A stretch of 64,000 nucleotides of DNA, taken from contig JANYDA010000049.1 of assembly GCA_025360005.1 (NCBI GenBank), positions 237,814 to 301,813 of the forward strand, read 5' to 3'. This document shows, piece by piece, positions 1 to 8,966 of this stretch (its first letter is position 1; every line of letters begins with the position of its first letter). Made by a program: the position numbers and the translations under genes. Origin of the DNA: Fibrobacteria bacterium (GTDB lineage: Bacteria; Fibrobacterota; Fibrobacteria; UBA11236). The notes under the pieces are model-generated. The model had not been told where the DNA came from and searched no databases. It saw only the letters and a list, made by a program, of their open reading frames with translations.

Positions 1-1536
1 TCGCCGCAGTCGGCGCGCATGTCCTATTACCAGGGCCAGGCCGCTTTGCGCCTGGGCCGCAATCCGGAAGCCGCCAAGGCCTTCGCCGCCGCCGCCGTGG
101 GCGCGCCCAACGCCGTGCTGTACGCCAATGCCGGCAAGGGTTTGTGGGCCCTGGTGGACGGCGCCGGCCTTTCCGCCGAGGACATGGAAGCCACCCTGGA
201 GCTCTTGGACAAGGATCCCGGCCTGCGCGCCGGCTGGATGGAACGCGTCGGCGATCAATACCTGCGCGAGGGCCGCTACCAGGCCGCGCATGCCACCTTC
301 CAGGACTGGATGGATCGATACGGCAAGACCGATGCCGCCCCGCGCGTCAAGGACAAGCTCAAGCAATCCGTGGACGCGCCGCAGCAGAACCGCACCATCC
401 TGTTCATGGCGCCCATGTCCGGCGAGTTCGCCGAGATCGGCCGCGCCCTCAAGGAAGGCGCCCAGTTGGCCGTGGACGAGAACAATGCGCGCGGCGCGGG
501 CCGCATCGAAACCCGCATCCTGGACGATCAGGGTAATCTCATCGTGGGCATCCACCGATTGCGCAAGGCCATGCGGGAGGAAAAGATCGACGCCATCGTG
601 GGACCCGCCATGAGCGACGTGAGCGCGGCCGCGGCCGTGGACCTGAGCGCGCGCAAGAGCAAGGTGCCGATGGTGACGCCCACCGCCACCACGCACGGCA
701 TCGCCGCCTTGGGCGAAGGCATCTTCCAGTTGAACGTGACCACGGGGACCTTGGGCCAGCGCATCGCATCGTACGCTACCGGCTGCCTCAAGCTCAAGGA
801 CTTCGCCATCGTGGCGCCGGAAAGCGAATACGGCTACCAGTTGGCCGAGGCCTTCCAGAAAACCGTGGAGCGGAAAGGCGGCAACGTGGTCTCCGTGCAA
901 TATTTCCAGCCGGAAGCCAACGATCTGGCTCCCCAGTTCGAGGAGATCCGCAAGCAGGCCATCAAGCTGTATTTCGAGAAGCAGAAGCTGGAAGGCGTGC
1001 CGCCCGATCCGGATCCCAAGGCCTATGCCAAGACGCTGGCGGATTCCGTGCTGCCGCTGGACGGAATCTTCCTGGCCGCCACCAACGGCGAAGAGGCCTA
1101 CAAGCTGGCCTCGCAGGCGGCCTTCAACAAGTTGCGGGCCCAGTTTCTGGGTTCGTCCGGATGGAACGATAAAACCATGCTGCATCGCAGCAGCACCACC
1201 GCCATCCAAGGCGCCTACTTCAGCGTGGACTTCCAGGAGAACCCCAAGACGGATATCTACCTGGCCTTCCAGAAATCCTTCTCGGCCAAGTGGAAGCATC
1301 CGCCGGACAAGGTGGCCGCGCTGGCCTACGACGCCGCCCGTTTCCTGGCGCAGGGCATGGCCGCCGCTCCCGGCGAGGATCAACTCATCCCCGGCCTCAG
1401 GTCCATCCGCAGCTTCAACGGCGTGCTGGGCCGGATCGCCTTCGACGAAAAATACGGGGCCAACGCCAACGCGGCCCTGTTCCATGTCGAGAAAAAAGGC
1501 TTCAAAGAAGTGGAGACGTGCCCGGAAGCGGATTGA
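1..1536 (+). CDS. TPR plus periplasmic-binding-fold protein, 5' end cut by the window
   Basis: The reading frame is open from base 1, so the ATG at 19 is probably internal and the gene starts upstream. About 510 residues are visible. The first ~120 residues are alanine-rich helical repeats of TPR type (pattern around YLREGRYQAAHATFQDW). From about residue 130 the protein is a type 1 periplasmic-binding fold like the branched-chain amino-acid receptors and LpoA-type proteins: an ILFMAPMSGEFAEIG start strand, IDAIVGPAMSDVSAAA, VPMVTPTATT and AIVAPESEYGYQLAEAF. TPR fused to this fold is typical of LpoA-like activators of penicillin-binding proteins, and also of orphan receptor-like envelope proteins. 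No transport genes are adjacent, so an envelope role is as likely as solute uptake. The fold is fairly sure and the ligand unknown. Confidence 0.75.
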   Translation, partial: SPQSARMSYYQGQAALRLGRNPEAAKAFAAAAVGAPNAVLYANAGKGLWALVDGAGLSAEDMEATLELLDKDPGLRAGWMERVGDQYLREGRYQAAHATFQDWMDRYGKTDAAPRVKDKLKQSVDAPQQNRTILFMAPMSGEFAEIGRALKEGAQLAVDENNARGAGRIETRILDDQGNLIVGIHRLRKAMREEKIDAIVGPAMSDVSAAAAVDLSARKSKVPMVTPTATTHGIAALGEGIFQLNVTTGTLGQRIASYATGCLKLKDFAIVAPESEYGYQLAEAFQKTVERKGGNVVSVQYFQPEANDLAPQFEEIRKQAIKLYFEKQKLEGVPPDPDPKAYAKTLADSVLPLDGIFLAATNGEEAYKLASQAAFNKLRAQFLGSSGWNDKTMLHRSSTTAIQGAYFSVDFQENPKTDIYLAFQKSFSAKWKHPPDKVAALAYDAARFLAQGMAAAPGEDQLIPGLRSIRSFNGVLGRIAFDEKYGANANAALFHVEKKGFKEVETCPEAD

Positions 1537-1607
1537 GCGTCCGGCGGGACCCGATCCCGGTCCCGGGACGGTTCCCTGAACCACCCTCCGGAGGTTAGAA
1601 TCGATCC

Positions 1608-1817
1608 ATGGCCGCTTTATGCTGGGATGCCCTGTGCGGGCCGGACTGCGCTTATTGCGTGTACAAGCAGACGCGCTACCGCAAGGGATTCAGCACGCCG
1701 TGTTACGCCTGGTTCTCCGCCCAGCGCGTAGAAAAGAAATGCCGCGACTGCCGCTTCTACCGTGAGCAAAGGGCCGCGGATGCGAGCCTGCCGGAAGATC
1801 CGGCCTGGCACCCATGA
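1608..1817 (+). CDS. small cysteine-rich hypothetical protein (69 aa)
   Basis: The ATG is preceded by a good GGAGG Shine-Dalgarno site about 12 bases upstream, and the gene sits 71 bases after the previous stop on the same strand. The 69 residues contain eight cysteines, several in pairs (CGPDCAYC near the N-terminus and KKCRDCRFY near residue 48), which looks like a small zinc-binding protein. There is no signal peptide or membrane segment. I do not recognise a family. It could be a co-transcribed accessory of the preceding gene or an independent small metal-binding protein. The ribosome-binding site and cysteine spacing make chance unlikely. Confidence 0.5.
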   Translation: MAALCWDALCGPDCAYCVYKQTRYRKGFSTPCYAWFSAQRVEKKCRDCRFYREQRAADASLPEDPAWHP

Positions 1818-1885
1818 CCGCTTTCCCGCCGTGACCGACGCATTACGGTGACTACCACGCTACCGTGACCGCGGCGCTACTGTGG

Positions 1886-2941
1886 CTACGGCTTGGACCG
1901 TTCCTTACCCTCGTCGGGCATTTCCCGCACCTGTTCCTTGATCTCCTTCTGCGCGGCGGGCCCCGAAAAGAACTTGCGCACGAACGCGACCACGGCCAGG
2001 ACGCCCAGCACCAGGAACTTCTTCAGCGCCAGCAGGCCCACCAGCAGCAGCTTGAAAAAGCCCACCTTGGCCAAAATGCCGCCCGCCACCAGGCCGCCCA
2101 CGCCGTAGGTGGCCAGCTTGTCCAGCTTGGGGTTGAATTCCGAATACCGATGGCCTTCCTGGAAATCCACCGCCGCCAGGATGGGCTGCAGGCCTTCCTT
2201 CACGGCCGGGAAAGCGGACATGCCGGATACGGCGTTGAGCACCAGCACGCCCTTGCGGCCCAGGATGCGGATGTTGTAGTTGAGGGTATTCTCCCGCGAC
2301 TCCCCAAAGCGCAGCTCCTTGGCCCAATGCAGCTTGTGCGCGGCCTTATCGTAATGCGGCTTCTCCGCCCAGCCCACCAGATGGATGGGCGCATATCCCT
2401 GCTTGGCGCGCTCCTTATTGCTTTCCTGGGAAGCCTTCTGCATGTCCTTGAGCAAATCGTCGTAGTTGATTTTTTCCGCGTCGTCGTCCTTCACGTGCCC
2501 ATCCTCATCGTATTGGATGATCACGGCCCAGGAGTTCTCCATCAGCGGCGTCAGGCCCGGGGCCAGGATCATCCCCAGCGTCTTGTTGCCTTTGGGGTTG
2601 CCCCATAAATCCGAAAGCACCTTGTCCGATTGGACCGGATCCAGGTAACGATACCCGTCCGGCAGCCGGATCACGGCCAAACCGTCCTCCAGCTTGATCT
2701 CGCCGGTCTGGTACCGCAGGCCTTTCTCTTCCGCGTAGAGCGTGGCCATGGCGCTGTCCCGGGAGGCGGAGCGGGTCAGGGAATCCGATCCGGCCGGGCC
2801 TGCGCCCGCGGCGGCCGTGGGACTCCAGGCCGCCAGGAAAACGAGCATGGGAACGGCCATCCGGAGCAAGGAAGCGAAAGGCATGATGCCGGCCGGAAGG
2901 ATGGAGACAGCGGACGGGCTACGCTTGGGCAAAACGGTCAT
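1886..2941 (-). CDS. DUF2167 family membrane-anchored protein
   Basis: I chose the ATG at 2941 because GGAGG lies 5 bases upstream; the longer frame from 2953 starts with a TTG inside the ribosome-binding site. The 351-residue protein has an N-terminal signal or anchor (residues about 20-45), a central domain with IRLPDGYRYLDP, GMILAPGL, WAVIIQYDEDGHVKDDDAEK and HLVGWAEKPHYD, and one or two hydrophobic segments near the C-terminus (LLLVGLLALKKFLVLGVLAVV) followed by a charged tail. This matches DUF2167, a family of membrane-bound proteins of unknown function. The gene is monocistronic and diverges from the methyltransferase at 3036. Confidence 0.8.
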   Translation of the reverse strand: MTVLPKRSPSAVSILPAGIMPFASLLRMAVPMLVFLAAWSPTAAAGAGPAGSDSLTRSASRDSAMATLYAEEKGLRYQTGEIKLEDGLAVIRLPDGYRYLDPVQSDKVLSDLWGNPKGNKTLGMILAPGLTPLMENSWAVIIQYDEDGHVKDDDAEKINYDDLLKDMQKASQESNKERAKQGYAPIHLVGWAEKPHYDKAAHKLHWAKELRFGESRENTLNYNIRILGRKGVLVLNAVSGMSAFPAVKEGLQPILAAVDFQEGHRYSEFNPKLDKLATYGVGGLVAGGILAKVGFFKLLLVGLLALKKFLVLGVLAVVAFVRKFFSGPAAQKEIKEQVREMPDEGKERSKP

Positions 2942-3035
2942 GGGGTCCTCCAAGGATTTCGGATGCCAGGAAGTTAACTAATCGGGCCCGGATTTTTAGG
3001 GTTTGCGGCGCGGATTGAATACCTTGTAGGCCATC

Positions 3036-4343
3036 ATGCAAACGGATTCCCGCAACCCCGAACCCCGAACCTTGGAATTGGAAATCGAAAAGCTGGTGCC
3101 GGGAGGGGACGGCCTGGCCCGCCACGAAGGCAAGGTGTACTTCGTGGCCATGACCTTGCCCGGCGAAAGGGTGCGCGTGCGCGTGACGGAATCGAAAAAG
3201 GACTTCGCGCGCGCCGAACAGGTGGAGATCCTGATCGCCTCGCCCCATCGCGTTCAACCTGCCTGCGCCGTCTTCGGCCGCTGCGGCGGCTGCGATTGGC
3301 AGCATATCGGCTATCCCGCCCAACTGCTCCAGAAGGTGGCCATGGTGGAGGACGCGCTGCGCCGCACGGGCGGCATTTCCTTTCCCGGCCTCGCCATCGA
3401 AGCGGGGAAACCTTGGCGTTACCGCAACCGCATCCAGATCCATCGCGGCCCCGCCGGGGAAGGCGGATTCCTGGCGCGCACCAGCCATGCTGTGGTTCCC
3501 ATCGCCACTTGTCCCGTGGCCGCATCCGCCTTCGACGCCTTGCTGGCCAAGCCGGGGGCCCAGGGCCGTCCCGGGGAAGGCCGCCGGTATTCCGCCTGGA
3601 CGCATGCGTTGCCGGACGGGGCAGGCGACTTCCTCATCAGCGACGAACCCGGCGCCACCGGTCCCGGGCTATTGCTCTCCCCCCTCTTTTCCAATAGGGA
3701 AGGAATACCCGCGCAGGGAGCGGCGCCGGCCCAGCGCGTCGCCAAGCCCGTACCGGAATACCTGGGCCCGCGCCTGGAAGGCGCCTCCGGAGAAATCGAC
3801 GTAACGCTGTTGGGCAAAACCATCCGCTTCGATTTGCGCTGCTTTTTCCAGAGCAACCTGGAGATGGTGGAAAAGCTCGTGCCCTACGCCCTGGAAGGCC
3901 TGCAGGGCGAAGAGGCCCTTGACCTCTACTGCGGGGTGGGCCTGTTCGGCGCCTTCCTCAAGGATACGTTCACACGCGTTTTGGCCGTGGAGGAGAACCC
4001 CGTCTCCCTGGAATACGCCCTACGTAACATCGGCGCTACCCAGGATTTCCTGCGCGGCCGGCTGGAGGATCTGCTCTTGGAAGAGCGGGGGCCGATTTCC
4101 GGTTGCCGCCCGGACGCGGTGGTCGTCGATCCGCCGCGCGACGGACTGGACAAGGCGGTCAAGGATTTCCTCATCGCCAAAAAGCCGCCCAGGCTCATTT
4201 ATGTTTCCTGCAATCCGGTGACGCTGGCGCGCGATCTCAAGACCTTGCTGGCGGGGGGATTCCGGCTGGACGATCTGCGCTTGTTCGACTTCTATCCGCA
4301 AACCGCGCATGTGGAGGCGGTGGCCAAGCTTTCCCCGGGATAA
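3036..4343 (+). CDS. rlmD: 23S rRNA (uracil-C5)-methyltransferase, RlmD/RumA type
   Basis: 435 residues with the full TrmA/RlmD layout. An N-terminal TRAM domain (residues ~12-65) binds RNA. An iron-sulfur cysteine cluster follows at C77, C83 and C86 (CAVFGRCGGC), with a further Cys in ATCPVA. The C-terminal Rossmann methyltransferase has ALDLYCGVGLFGAFL for SAM binding, VVVDPPRDGLD, and the catalytic cysteine in YVSCNPVTLARDL. The family methylates U1939, or U747 and U1939, of 23S rRNA on carbon 5. RlmD and the dual-specific RlmCD cannot be separated by eye. The ATG at 3036 begins a few residues before the TRAM domain, a normal start. It is transcribed alone. Confidence 0.9.
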   Translation: MQTDSRNPEPRTLELEIEKLVPGGDGLARHEGKVYFVAMTLPGERVRVRVTESKKDFARAEQVEILIASPHRVQPACAVFGRCGGCDWQHIGYPAQLLQKVAMVEDALRRTGGISFPGLAIEAGKPWRYRNRIQIHRGPAGEGGFLARTSHAVVPIATCPVAASAFDALLAKPGAQGRPGEGRRYSAWTHALPDGAGDFLISDEPGATGPGLLLSPLFSNREGIPAQGAAPAQRVAKPVPEYLGPRLEGASGEIDVTLLGKTIRFDLRCFFQSNLEMVEKLVPYALEGLQGEEALDLYCGVGLFGAFLKDTFTRVLAVEENPVSLEYALRNIGATQDFLRGRLEDLLLEERGPISGCRPDAVVVDPPRDGLDKAVKDFLIAKKPPRLIYVSCNPVTLARDLKTLLAGGFRLDDLRLFDFYPQTAHVEAVAKLSPG

Positions 4344-4368
4344 CTCCCGGAGGATCGCGCCCTTGCGT

Positions 4369-5970
4369 TCAATAGTACAGGCTGAGCAGCTTGGGCCGGA
4401 TTTTAACATCCGTAAGCCGCAAACCGGAAGGTTGCGTGCCCCCGTCCACGGGCAGGGAGAGCAGCCCGAGATCCGCATACTCCTGCAAGACATTTCTTTC
4501 CAGGGTGAGGCAGATACCATTCGGCCCGCTCATGCCCCAGCCGGATTGCGCGGTAACATGGTGGATGGCGCCGTGCATATGGTTCCCGCCGCCCCATTTA
4601 TAGGTCACGCTGCCGCTTCCGGTAACATGCACGTATCCATAGAAGTACCCATCGGCGCCGAAGTCGGTCACGGATCCGCCGGAGGGAACATAGAACATCC
4701 AATTGCCCGGTAATTTCACGTCCGGGAGATTTCCATTCCCGGCGATGGCGTTGTGAACCAGGAAAATCGCGTGCACGGTGGAACTATTCTCGGAAGGGAT
4801 GCCGGACCGCACGAAGGAAACCGGGGCATCCACGTCGATGACCATGAACGGGCCGAACAACTGCGCGGAGGTGAGCGTATTGTACGCATTGGTGATGTCC
4901 ACGCCCCTCAGCGCGGCGGGCAGTCCCAATTGGGAGAGGGTGAAAATCTTGCCCGGCGGGATCACGGAAATATCCACCGTCACGGGAGCCTCCGGTCCGG
5001 CCGGAACTCCGGTCTTGGCCGCCAGATCGATATCGGTACCCAGGTTTGTAATCCCGGAAGCGCCCGTGACTTTGGCTACGTTCAGGCTTCCCGAATGGGT
5101 TACCGGATAGCCATTGACGTTGATTTGGGAGCTTCCGGAGACGTTCGCATTTATGTACATGGCCATGGGGCCTTTATCGATGTAAATCGGCGCATCCACC
5201 TTGAGGTCTTCCTGGAAAGCGGTATTGTGATCGAAACGGATCTGGTAGCTTCCGTGGGTGTAGACGCGCGTTTCGATCAGCGCCACATTATCGAAATCGG
5301 TGGAAAATTTCGAACCCTTGTAGTTCGCGGTGGCATCGAAATCGCTTGAAGCTCCAGAAGCCGACGGAGCGATATGGACGGTTCCGTTGAAATTGGTGCC
5401 GGCGGAACCGGGAAGGAAACGTACCGCCCCCCCGAAATAAGCAGGGCCACTGACGGCTATCAGCGCATTGATGTCCCGCTTGTCGCCCGCCAAGTACAGG
5501 GCGTGCAGCATGCCGGAAGGCGCCGGGTCGTCGCCCACGCCTTCCAGGCGGTATATCCCTGTAACATGCGTGGTACTCCCGTTCAGCCCGTTCCCTTCCG
5601 CCTGGATCTTGATGATCCCGGTGCCGGAATCGAATGCGACGATGCGGGCGCTATAGGTCTGGCCCGCCCCCGGCAGGGACATCTCGTTGGGGGTGGCCGT
5701 GGCCCCCTTGCTGTTTAGCATCCATTGGTGCTTGTCGTCCTTCAGATAGCTGCGCAGCATGCCCATGGCCAGGGTCGTATCGGTTTCCAATTGGGCCAGC
5801 CCGTCCGCCATTCCCGCTTCCGCCGAAGAAGCCGCGGAACGCATCTGGAGAAAGTTACCGGACGTGTTTGCCTCTTTGGAAGCGGAACGGAGCAGATATG
5901 CCCCCGCGATGCTGGCGATAACCATAATGCCCAATACGTGGGCGCTTACGAATCCGCGGTTGTTTTTCAT
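4369..5970 (-). CDS. PilX-like pilus-associated protein with large C-terminal region
   Basis: The start at 5970 (MKNNRGFVSAHVLGIM) is preceded by a strong GGGGGGAA ribosome-binding site, so I reject the longer frame to 6072. The 533-residue protein has a short basic leader and one hydrophobic helix (VLGIMVIASIAGAYLL), then a coiled stretch (SAASSAEAGMADGLAQLET) as in PilX-type minor pilins that lack a canonical GFxxxE box. The rest is a beta-rich, Gly/Ser/Thr-rich region with no motif I recognise. It is the last gene of a four-gene run of pilin-like proteins on the minus strand, 70 bases after the PilW-like gene, so it probably sits in a type IV pilus or pseudopilus tip. Bactofilin-like or adhesin roles are possible. 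Confidence 0.65.
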   Translation of the reverse strand: MKNNRGFVSAHVLGIMVIASIAGAYLLRSASKEANTSGNFLQMRSAASSAEAGMADGLAQLETDTTLAMGMLRSYLKDDKHQWMLNSKGATATPNEMSLPGAGQTYSARIVAFDSGTGIIKIQAEGNGLNGSTTHVTGIYRLEGVGDDPAPSGMLHALYLAGDKRDINALIAVSGPAYFGGAVRFLPGSAGTNFNGTVHIAPSASGASSDFDATANYKGSKFSTDFDNVALIETRVYTHGSYQIRFDHNTAFQEDLKVDAPIYIDKGPMAMYINANVSGSSQINVNGYPVTHSGSLNVAKVTGASGITNLGTDIDLAAKTGVPAGPEAPVTVDISVIPPGKIFTLSQLGLPAALRGVDITNAYNTLTSAQLFGPFMVIDVDAPVSFVRSGIPSENSSTVHAIFLVHNAIAGNGNLPDVKLPGNWMFYVPSGGSVTDFGADGYFYGYVHVTGSGSVTYKWGGGNHMHGAIHHVTAQSGWGMSGPNGICLTLERNVLQEYADLGLLSLPVDGGTQPSGLRLTDVKIRPKLLSLYY

Positions 5971-6040
5971 GGGTTCCCCCCTTTGGCTAAAGGATAGGGC
6001 CGGGAGGATTTCCCGCCCATACCTATCGGAGCCGGAGGCT

Positions 6041-7180
6041 TTAGAAATTCCCGTTGTTGGGAACAGGCACAATTTCCTCGTAGTAACGGCGCATATAGCG
6101 GTCCGAAACCGGAATGACCGCGTTCGCCAGGGTATAATCCCTTCCCGTCTGGCCCGAAAGGGGATTGGTGGTTTTAGCCATGAGCAGAATGCGGACGGCG
6201 CGGACGCATTTTTTTTCCAGCAGGGAGGGGGCGTTTTTCCAGGAGAAAGCGCCCAGGTTCAACTCTCCGAACCGGACGGAAGTAATGCGCAATTGCGCGG
6301 ATCCGCCCGCATTCATGCGGAAACCCAGCCGGCAACCCTTGGCATCGGGTACGGAAAACTCCAGCCGCCTGCGCAGGGGGGAATGGCCGGGAAGGAATGG
6401 GTTCGTCACCAGGATTTTGCCCTTGTTGTCGAAGATGACCAGGTCCAGCGAATTGATGTTGGCGAAGAACTCCTCACTGCCGGCCGAGACGATTTCGCAG
6501 TAATAAGTTTTGGGACTGGCCAGGTCAATGGCCACGGCGTTCTGGATCACGCCGCCGGAACCGGCGGAGGAAAGGCTGACTATCAGGGCGGATCCGTCGA
6601 AGGAGCTGACAGCGCTCCCCGTTGTTCCCCAATTTCCCGGCGCTATCGGCCGCTCGTTGATGGCGGCGTTGTTGACTGCGTATACGCCGTATTGGAATTG
6701 CAGCCCATCCACGTTGGGGCAGAAATCCTCGAACCTGCCGTTGTTCAACTTGCGCCGCAGCATGGATCGCGTCGAGTCCACGCTGTATTGAACGGTATCC
6801 ACCCCCAGCGGTTTCCCATTGGGGTCAAGGACGGTCTGACGGAAGCTCAGGCCATCGTATCGGCCTCCGTCGGAGAAAGAGAACGACGAAGAATCACCGG
6901 CGCCCAGGTAAGCCGCGGTAAGGATGGTATCGAGGAAATTCCCCGGCGAAGTTTCATAGAAGGTTTGCTTGAGTCCGGCGTTCCTTATTTCCCGCGACAT
7001 CAGATTCACGGCCTCGCGGGCGTCCTTCTGCATGCGGACCGTCTGCACCCCTTGCATAAAGCCCCGGTTCACGTTCCTCATTATCGAGGCCAGCATACCT
7101 ACGACAAGGAGCGACCCTACGATGTAGATCATGGTCTCGATTGCGGAAACGCCCGCCTGGGCGCGAAGCCGGCCGTTCAT
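6041..7180 (-). CDS. PilW-like minor pilin
   Basis: I place the start at the ATG at 7180 (MNGRLRAQAGVSAIETMIYIV), which overlaps the stop of the preceding gene at 7177 by four bases (ATGA), indicating translational coupling. The 379-residue protein begins with a short basic leader, a prepilin-like segment (AGVSAIETMIYIVGSLLVVGM, with a Glu at the +5-like position) and a helix containing EAVNLMSREIRNAG, a hallmark of PilW/PilV-type minor pilins. The remaining ~300 residues are beta-rich. The processing site is not the classical G-F-[TS]-L-x-E, so peptidase cleavage is inferred. It would act with its three neighbours as initiating subunits of a type IV pilus. Confidence 0.75.
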   Translation of the reverse strand: MNGRLRAQAGVSAIETMIYIVGSLLVVGMLASIMRNVNRGFMQGVQTVRMQKDAREAVNLMSREIRNAGLKQTFYETSPGNFLDTILTAAYLGAGDSSSFSFSDGGRYDGLSFRQTVLDPNGKPLGVDTVQYSVDSTRSMLRRKLNNGRFEDFCPNVDGLQFQYGVYAVNNAAINERPIAPGNWGTTGSAVSSFDGSALIVSLSSAGSGGVIQNAVAIDLASPKTYYCEIVSAGSEEFFANINSLDLVIFDNKGKILVTNPFLPGHSPLRRRLEFSVPDAKGCRLGFRMNAGGSAQLRITSVRFGELNLGAFSWKNAPSLLEKKCVRAVRILLMAKTTNPLSGQTGRDYTLANAVIPVSDRYMRRYYEEIVPVPNNGNF

Positions 7181-7578
7181 CTTACCAACGTGGTCATGGT
7201 AACGGTATCCGCCCGCCCCGCCACGCTCCAGGAAACGTCCACTTCCACTTGCTTGGCCACTCCTTTGTCGACGATACTCCAACTTCGGGAGAACGCGATA
7301 CGGTTCGGGGTTAGAATGGTGTCCCTCCCGGGCTGCACCGTGCGCAAGGAGGCCGCCTGGAGCATAGCCATTTTCGCCTGCGCGTAAGACGCCGCCTGTT
7401 CCATGTAGTAACTGGATTGTTGCACATGATTGGTGGTGCGCGTGGCCCTGGTCGCGGCCAGGACGATCATCACCATCAGGAAAAGCGCCACCAGCACTTC
7501 CACAACCGTAAACCCGGCTTGGCGGTGGAGCGCTCTGCCGTGCGGAAACACGGACGGGATCGGTTGCGGAAATTCCAT
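7177..7578 (-). CDS. PilV-like prepilin with N-terminal methylation motif
   Basis: The ATG at 7578 gives 133 residues with a 21-residue leader and a good prepilin peptidase site, HRQAGFTVVEVLVALFLMV (cleavage G22/F23, Glu at +5), followed by a hydrophobic helix. The much longer open frame upstream (to 8160) runs through the opposite phase of the FimT-like gene and lacks coding character. The size and the SSYYMEQAASYAQAKMAMLQA helix resemble PilV-type minor pilins. It is coupled to the PilW-like gene downstream by a four-base overlap and lies about 110 bases after the FimT-like gene. Confidence 0.8.
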   Translation of the reverse strand: MEFPQPIPSVFPHGRALHRQAGFTVVEVLVALFLMVMIVLAATRATRTTNHVQQSSYYMEQAASYAQAKMAMLQAASLRTVQPGRDTILTPNRIAFSRSWSIVDKGVAKQVEVDVSWSVAGRADTVTMTTLVR

Positions 7579-7691
7579 GGCTCGATTGTAGTGGCCGGAT
7601 CGGGTTTCGCTCACCGAAAATCCCGCGATTAAATCCGCGCTACCCCATCCGGTTTGGGTATTATGGGTTTTTTGGGCGGGTAGGGACGCCG

Positions 7692-8306
7692 TCACAGCAT
7701 CGATGCCCATTGGGAGGCGTCCCAGCGCCAGAGTTCCAGTTTGTTGCCGTTGACGGGCATGCGGATGCAGAGGGTCTTTTTGGAACCGGACGCGAAAAGA
7801 TAGAGCGAGCCCGCGTTTATCGTGGCGATGCGATCGTTCGCCAGGACGAGGGAGTTGATCCAGCCGCCTTCGATCTTGTTCGCGGGCTTGCCTTGCGAAG
7901 CCGGACCCACGGAAGGTCCGCCGGAAGGCGCGCCGAACGCAACCTGCCGGTCCAACGATTTGCGGGATACCAGCTCGCCGGATTCCGCGGATCCGTTTCG
8001 GTTTGAATCGCAATAGATCGAGTACGCATTCGCCTTGAGATCGAAAAGGATCAGGTAAGGCGCGTCCCGCTTCATCGCCTGGCTGCGCGCATTGGCTATC
8101 TCGCTGAAAAGGGCATGGGCCTCGCCTTCCAATTTCGTGCTCTTCTGGAAGGCCGCCCATTTGGACACCGCGATGGAGGCCATGATCCCGACCACGGTGA
8201 TGACGCCGATGATTTCCAACAGGGAGTTTCCCCGTTCCCGGCTAGCGGCAGAGGGTTGGTTGGAGCGGCCTTCGCCATGGAAAGCCGCGAGGGATGTATT
8301 TCTCAT
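7692..8306 (-). CDS. FimT/GspH-like pseudopilin
   Basis: I use the ATG at 8306; a TTG at 8330 in the same frame is the alternative. The ~204-residue protein has a ~25-residue leader, then RGNSLLEIIGVITVVGIMASI, a prepilin segment with Glu at +5 where the usual GFTLIE reads GNSLLE. The FLSEIANARSQAM-type helix that follows (LFSEIANARSQAMKRDAPYLI) is characteristic of GspH/FimT pseudopilins. It is the first gene of the minus-strand minor-pilin run (FimT, PilV, PilW, PilX order, the usual order in pilus clusters). The intergenic region to the divergent gene at 8382 probably holds the operon promoter. Confidence 0.78.
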   Translation of the reverse strand: MRNTSLAAFHGEGRSNQPSAASRERGNSLLEIIGVITVVGIMASIAVSKWAAFQKSTKLEGEAHALFSEIANARSQAMKRDAPYLILFDLKANAYSIYCDSNRNGSAESGELVSRKSLDRQVAFGAPSGGPSVGPASQGKPANKIEGGWINSLVLANDRIATINAGSLYLFASGSKKTLCIRMPVNGNKLELWRWDASQWASML

Positions 8307-8381
8307 ATCCCTTATTTTAGAGCTCGGCAACGCGAAACGGATGTATTTTTAGGTTTTTAAGCCGATTCAGGGGGAAATAAA

Positions 8382-8966
8382 ATGATTCTATCGGCCTTGT
8401 TCTGGATTCTGCTTGCCCTGATCATCCTGGTTGCCGGGGCCATGATCTCCATGTTCCTCAAGCGGGGCGGATCGGATCGGCAATCCCAGGACGATTCCTC
8501 CCCCATTTACGCCAGCGGCGTCTATTCTCTGATCCGCAGGTCGCCCCGAAAAGAACTACAGGAGCGGGAACCGCCCTCGGAAGAGGTGCAATCCGTTCTT
8601 TCTTCCGCGCAGGCCGCGGCTGCCAACGGCTCGGCGGAGCAATATCTGGATGAGTGGCGGAGGCAGGCGAATATTAGTATAAATAACATCGAAAAAGGGG
8701 ATAGAGAAGGAATCCAGACCTACCGGTATCAGGTCCCGGCTAAATGCCTAAGGACGTGCGCGATGTTCGGTGGGGATGCCTACGTTACCCGTGAGCAGCT
8801 CCACAATCACGTATCCTTGATCCCGCCCTTCCATCTTGGGTGCGGCGTGCAGTTGGTCACCAAGGAAGCTTGGAGCGCCGGCAACGAGAATGCCGCCTGG
8901 ACTCCCATTCTGCCCGTGAACGGTAAGTATCTCACGCCGGATTGGAGAATCGTTGTCAAGCTTTAA
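8382..8966 (+). CDS. membrane-anchored hypothetical protein with C-terminal Cys/His motif
   Basis: 194 residues, with a strong AGGGGGAA ribosome-binding site 5 bases before the ATG. Residues 1-26 form one hydrophobic anchor, followed by a charged Ser/Glu/Gln-rich linker to about residue 105. The C-terminal ~90 residues carry CLRTC, then about 25 residues later PPFHLGCG. This Cys pair plus His-Cys arrangement resembles the C-terminal metal-binding motif of phage head-morphogenesis (Mu gpF-like) proteins, but no phage genes are nearby, so the likeness is only in the motif. The last 14 bases overlap the start of the PorV-like gene, so the two are probably expressed together. Confidence 0.55.
   Translation: MILSALFWILLALIILVAGAMISMFLKRGGSDRQSQDDSSPIYASGVYSLIRRSPRKELQEREPPSEEVQSVLSSAQAAAANGSAEQYLDEWRRQANISINNIEKGDREGIQTYRYQVPAKCLRTCAMFGGDAYVTREQLHNHVSLIPPFHLGCGVQLVTKEAWSAGNENAAWTPILPVNGKYLTPDWRIVVKL

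Noticed and set aside
5759..7387. 542-residue plus-strand frame across the PilW- and PilX-like genes
   Set aside because: Overlaps two convincing minor-pilin genes and has no motif or ribosome-binding site.
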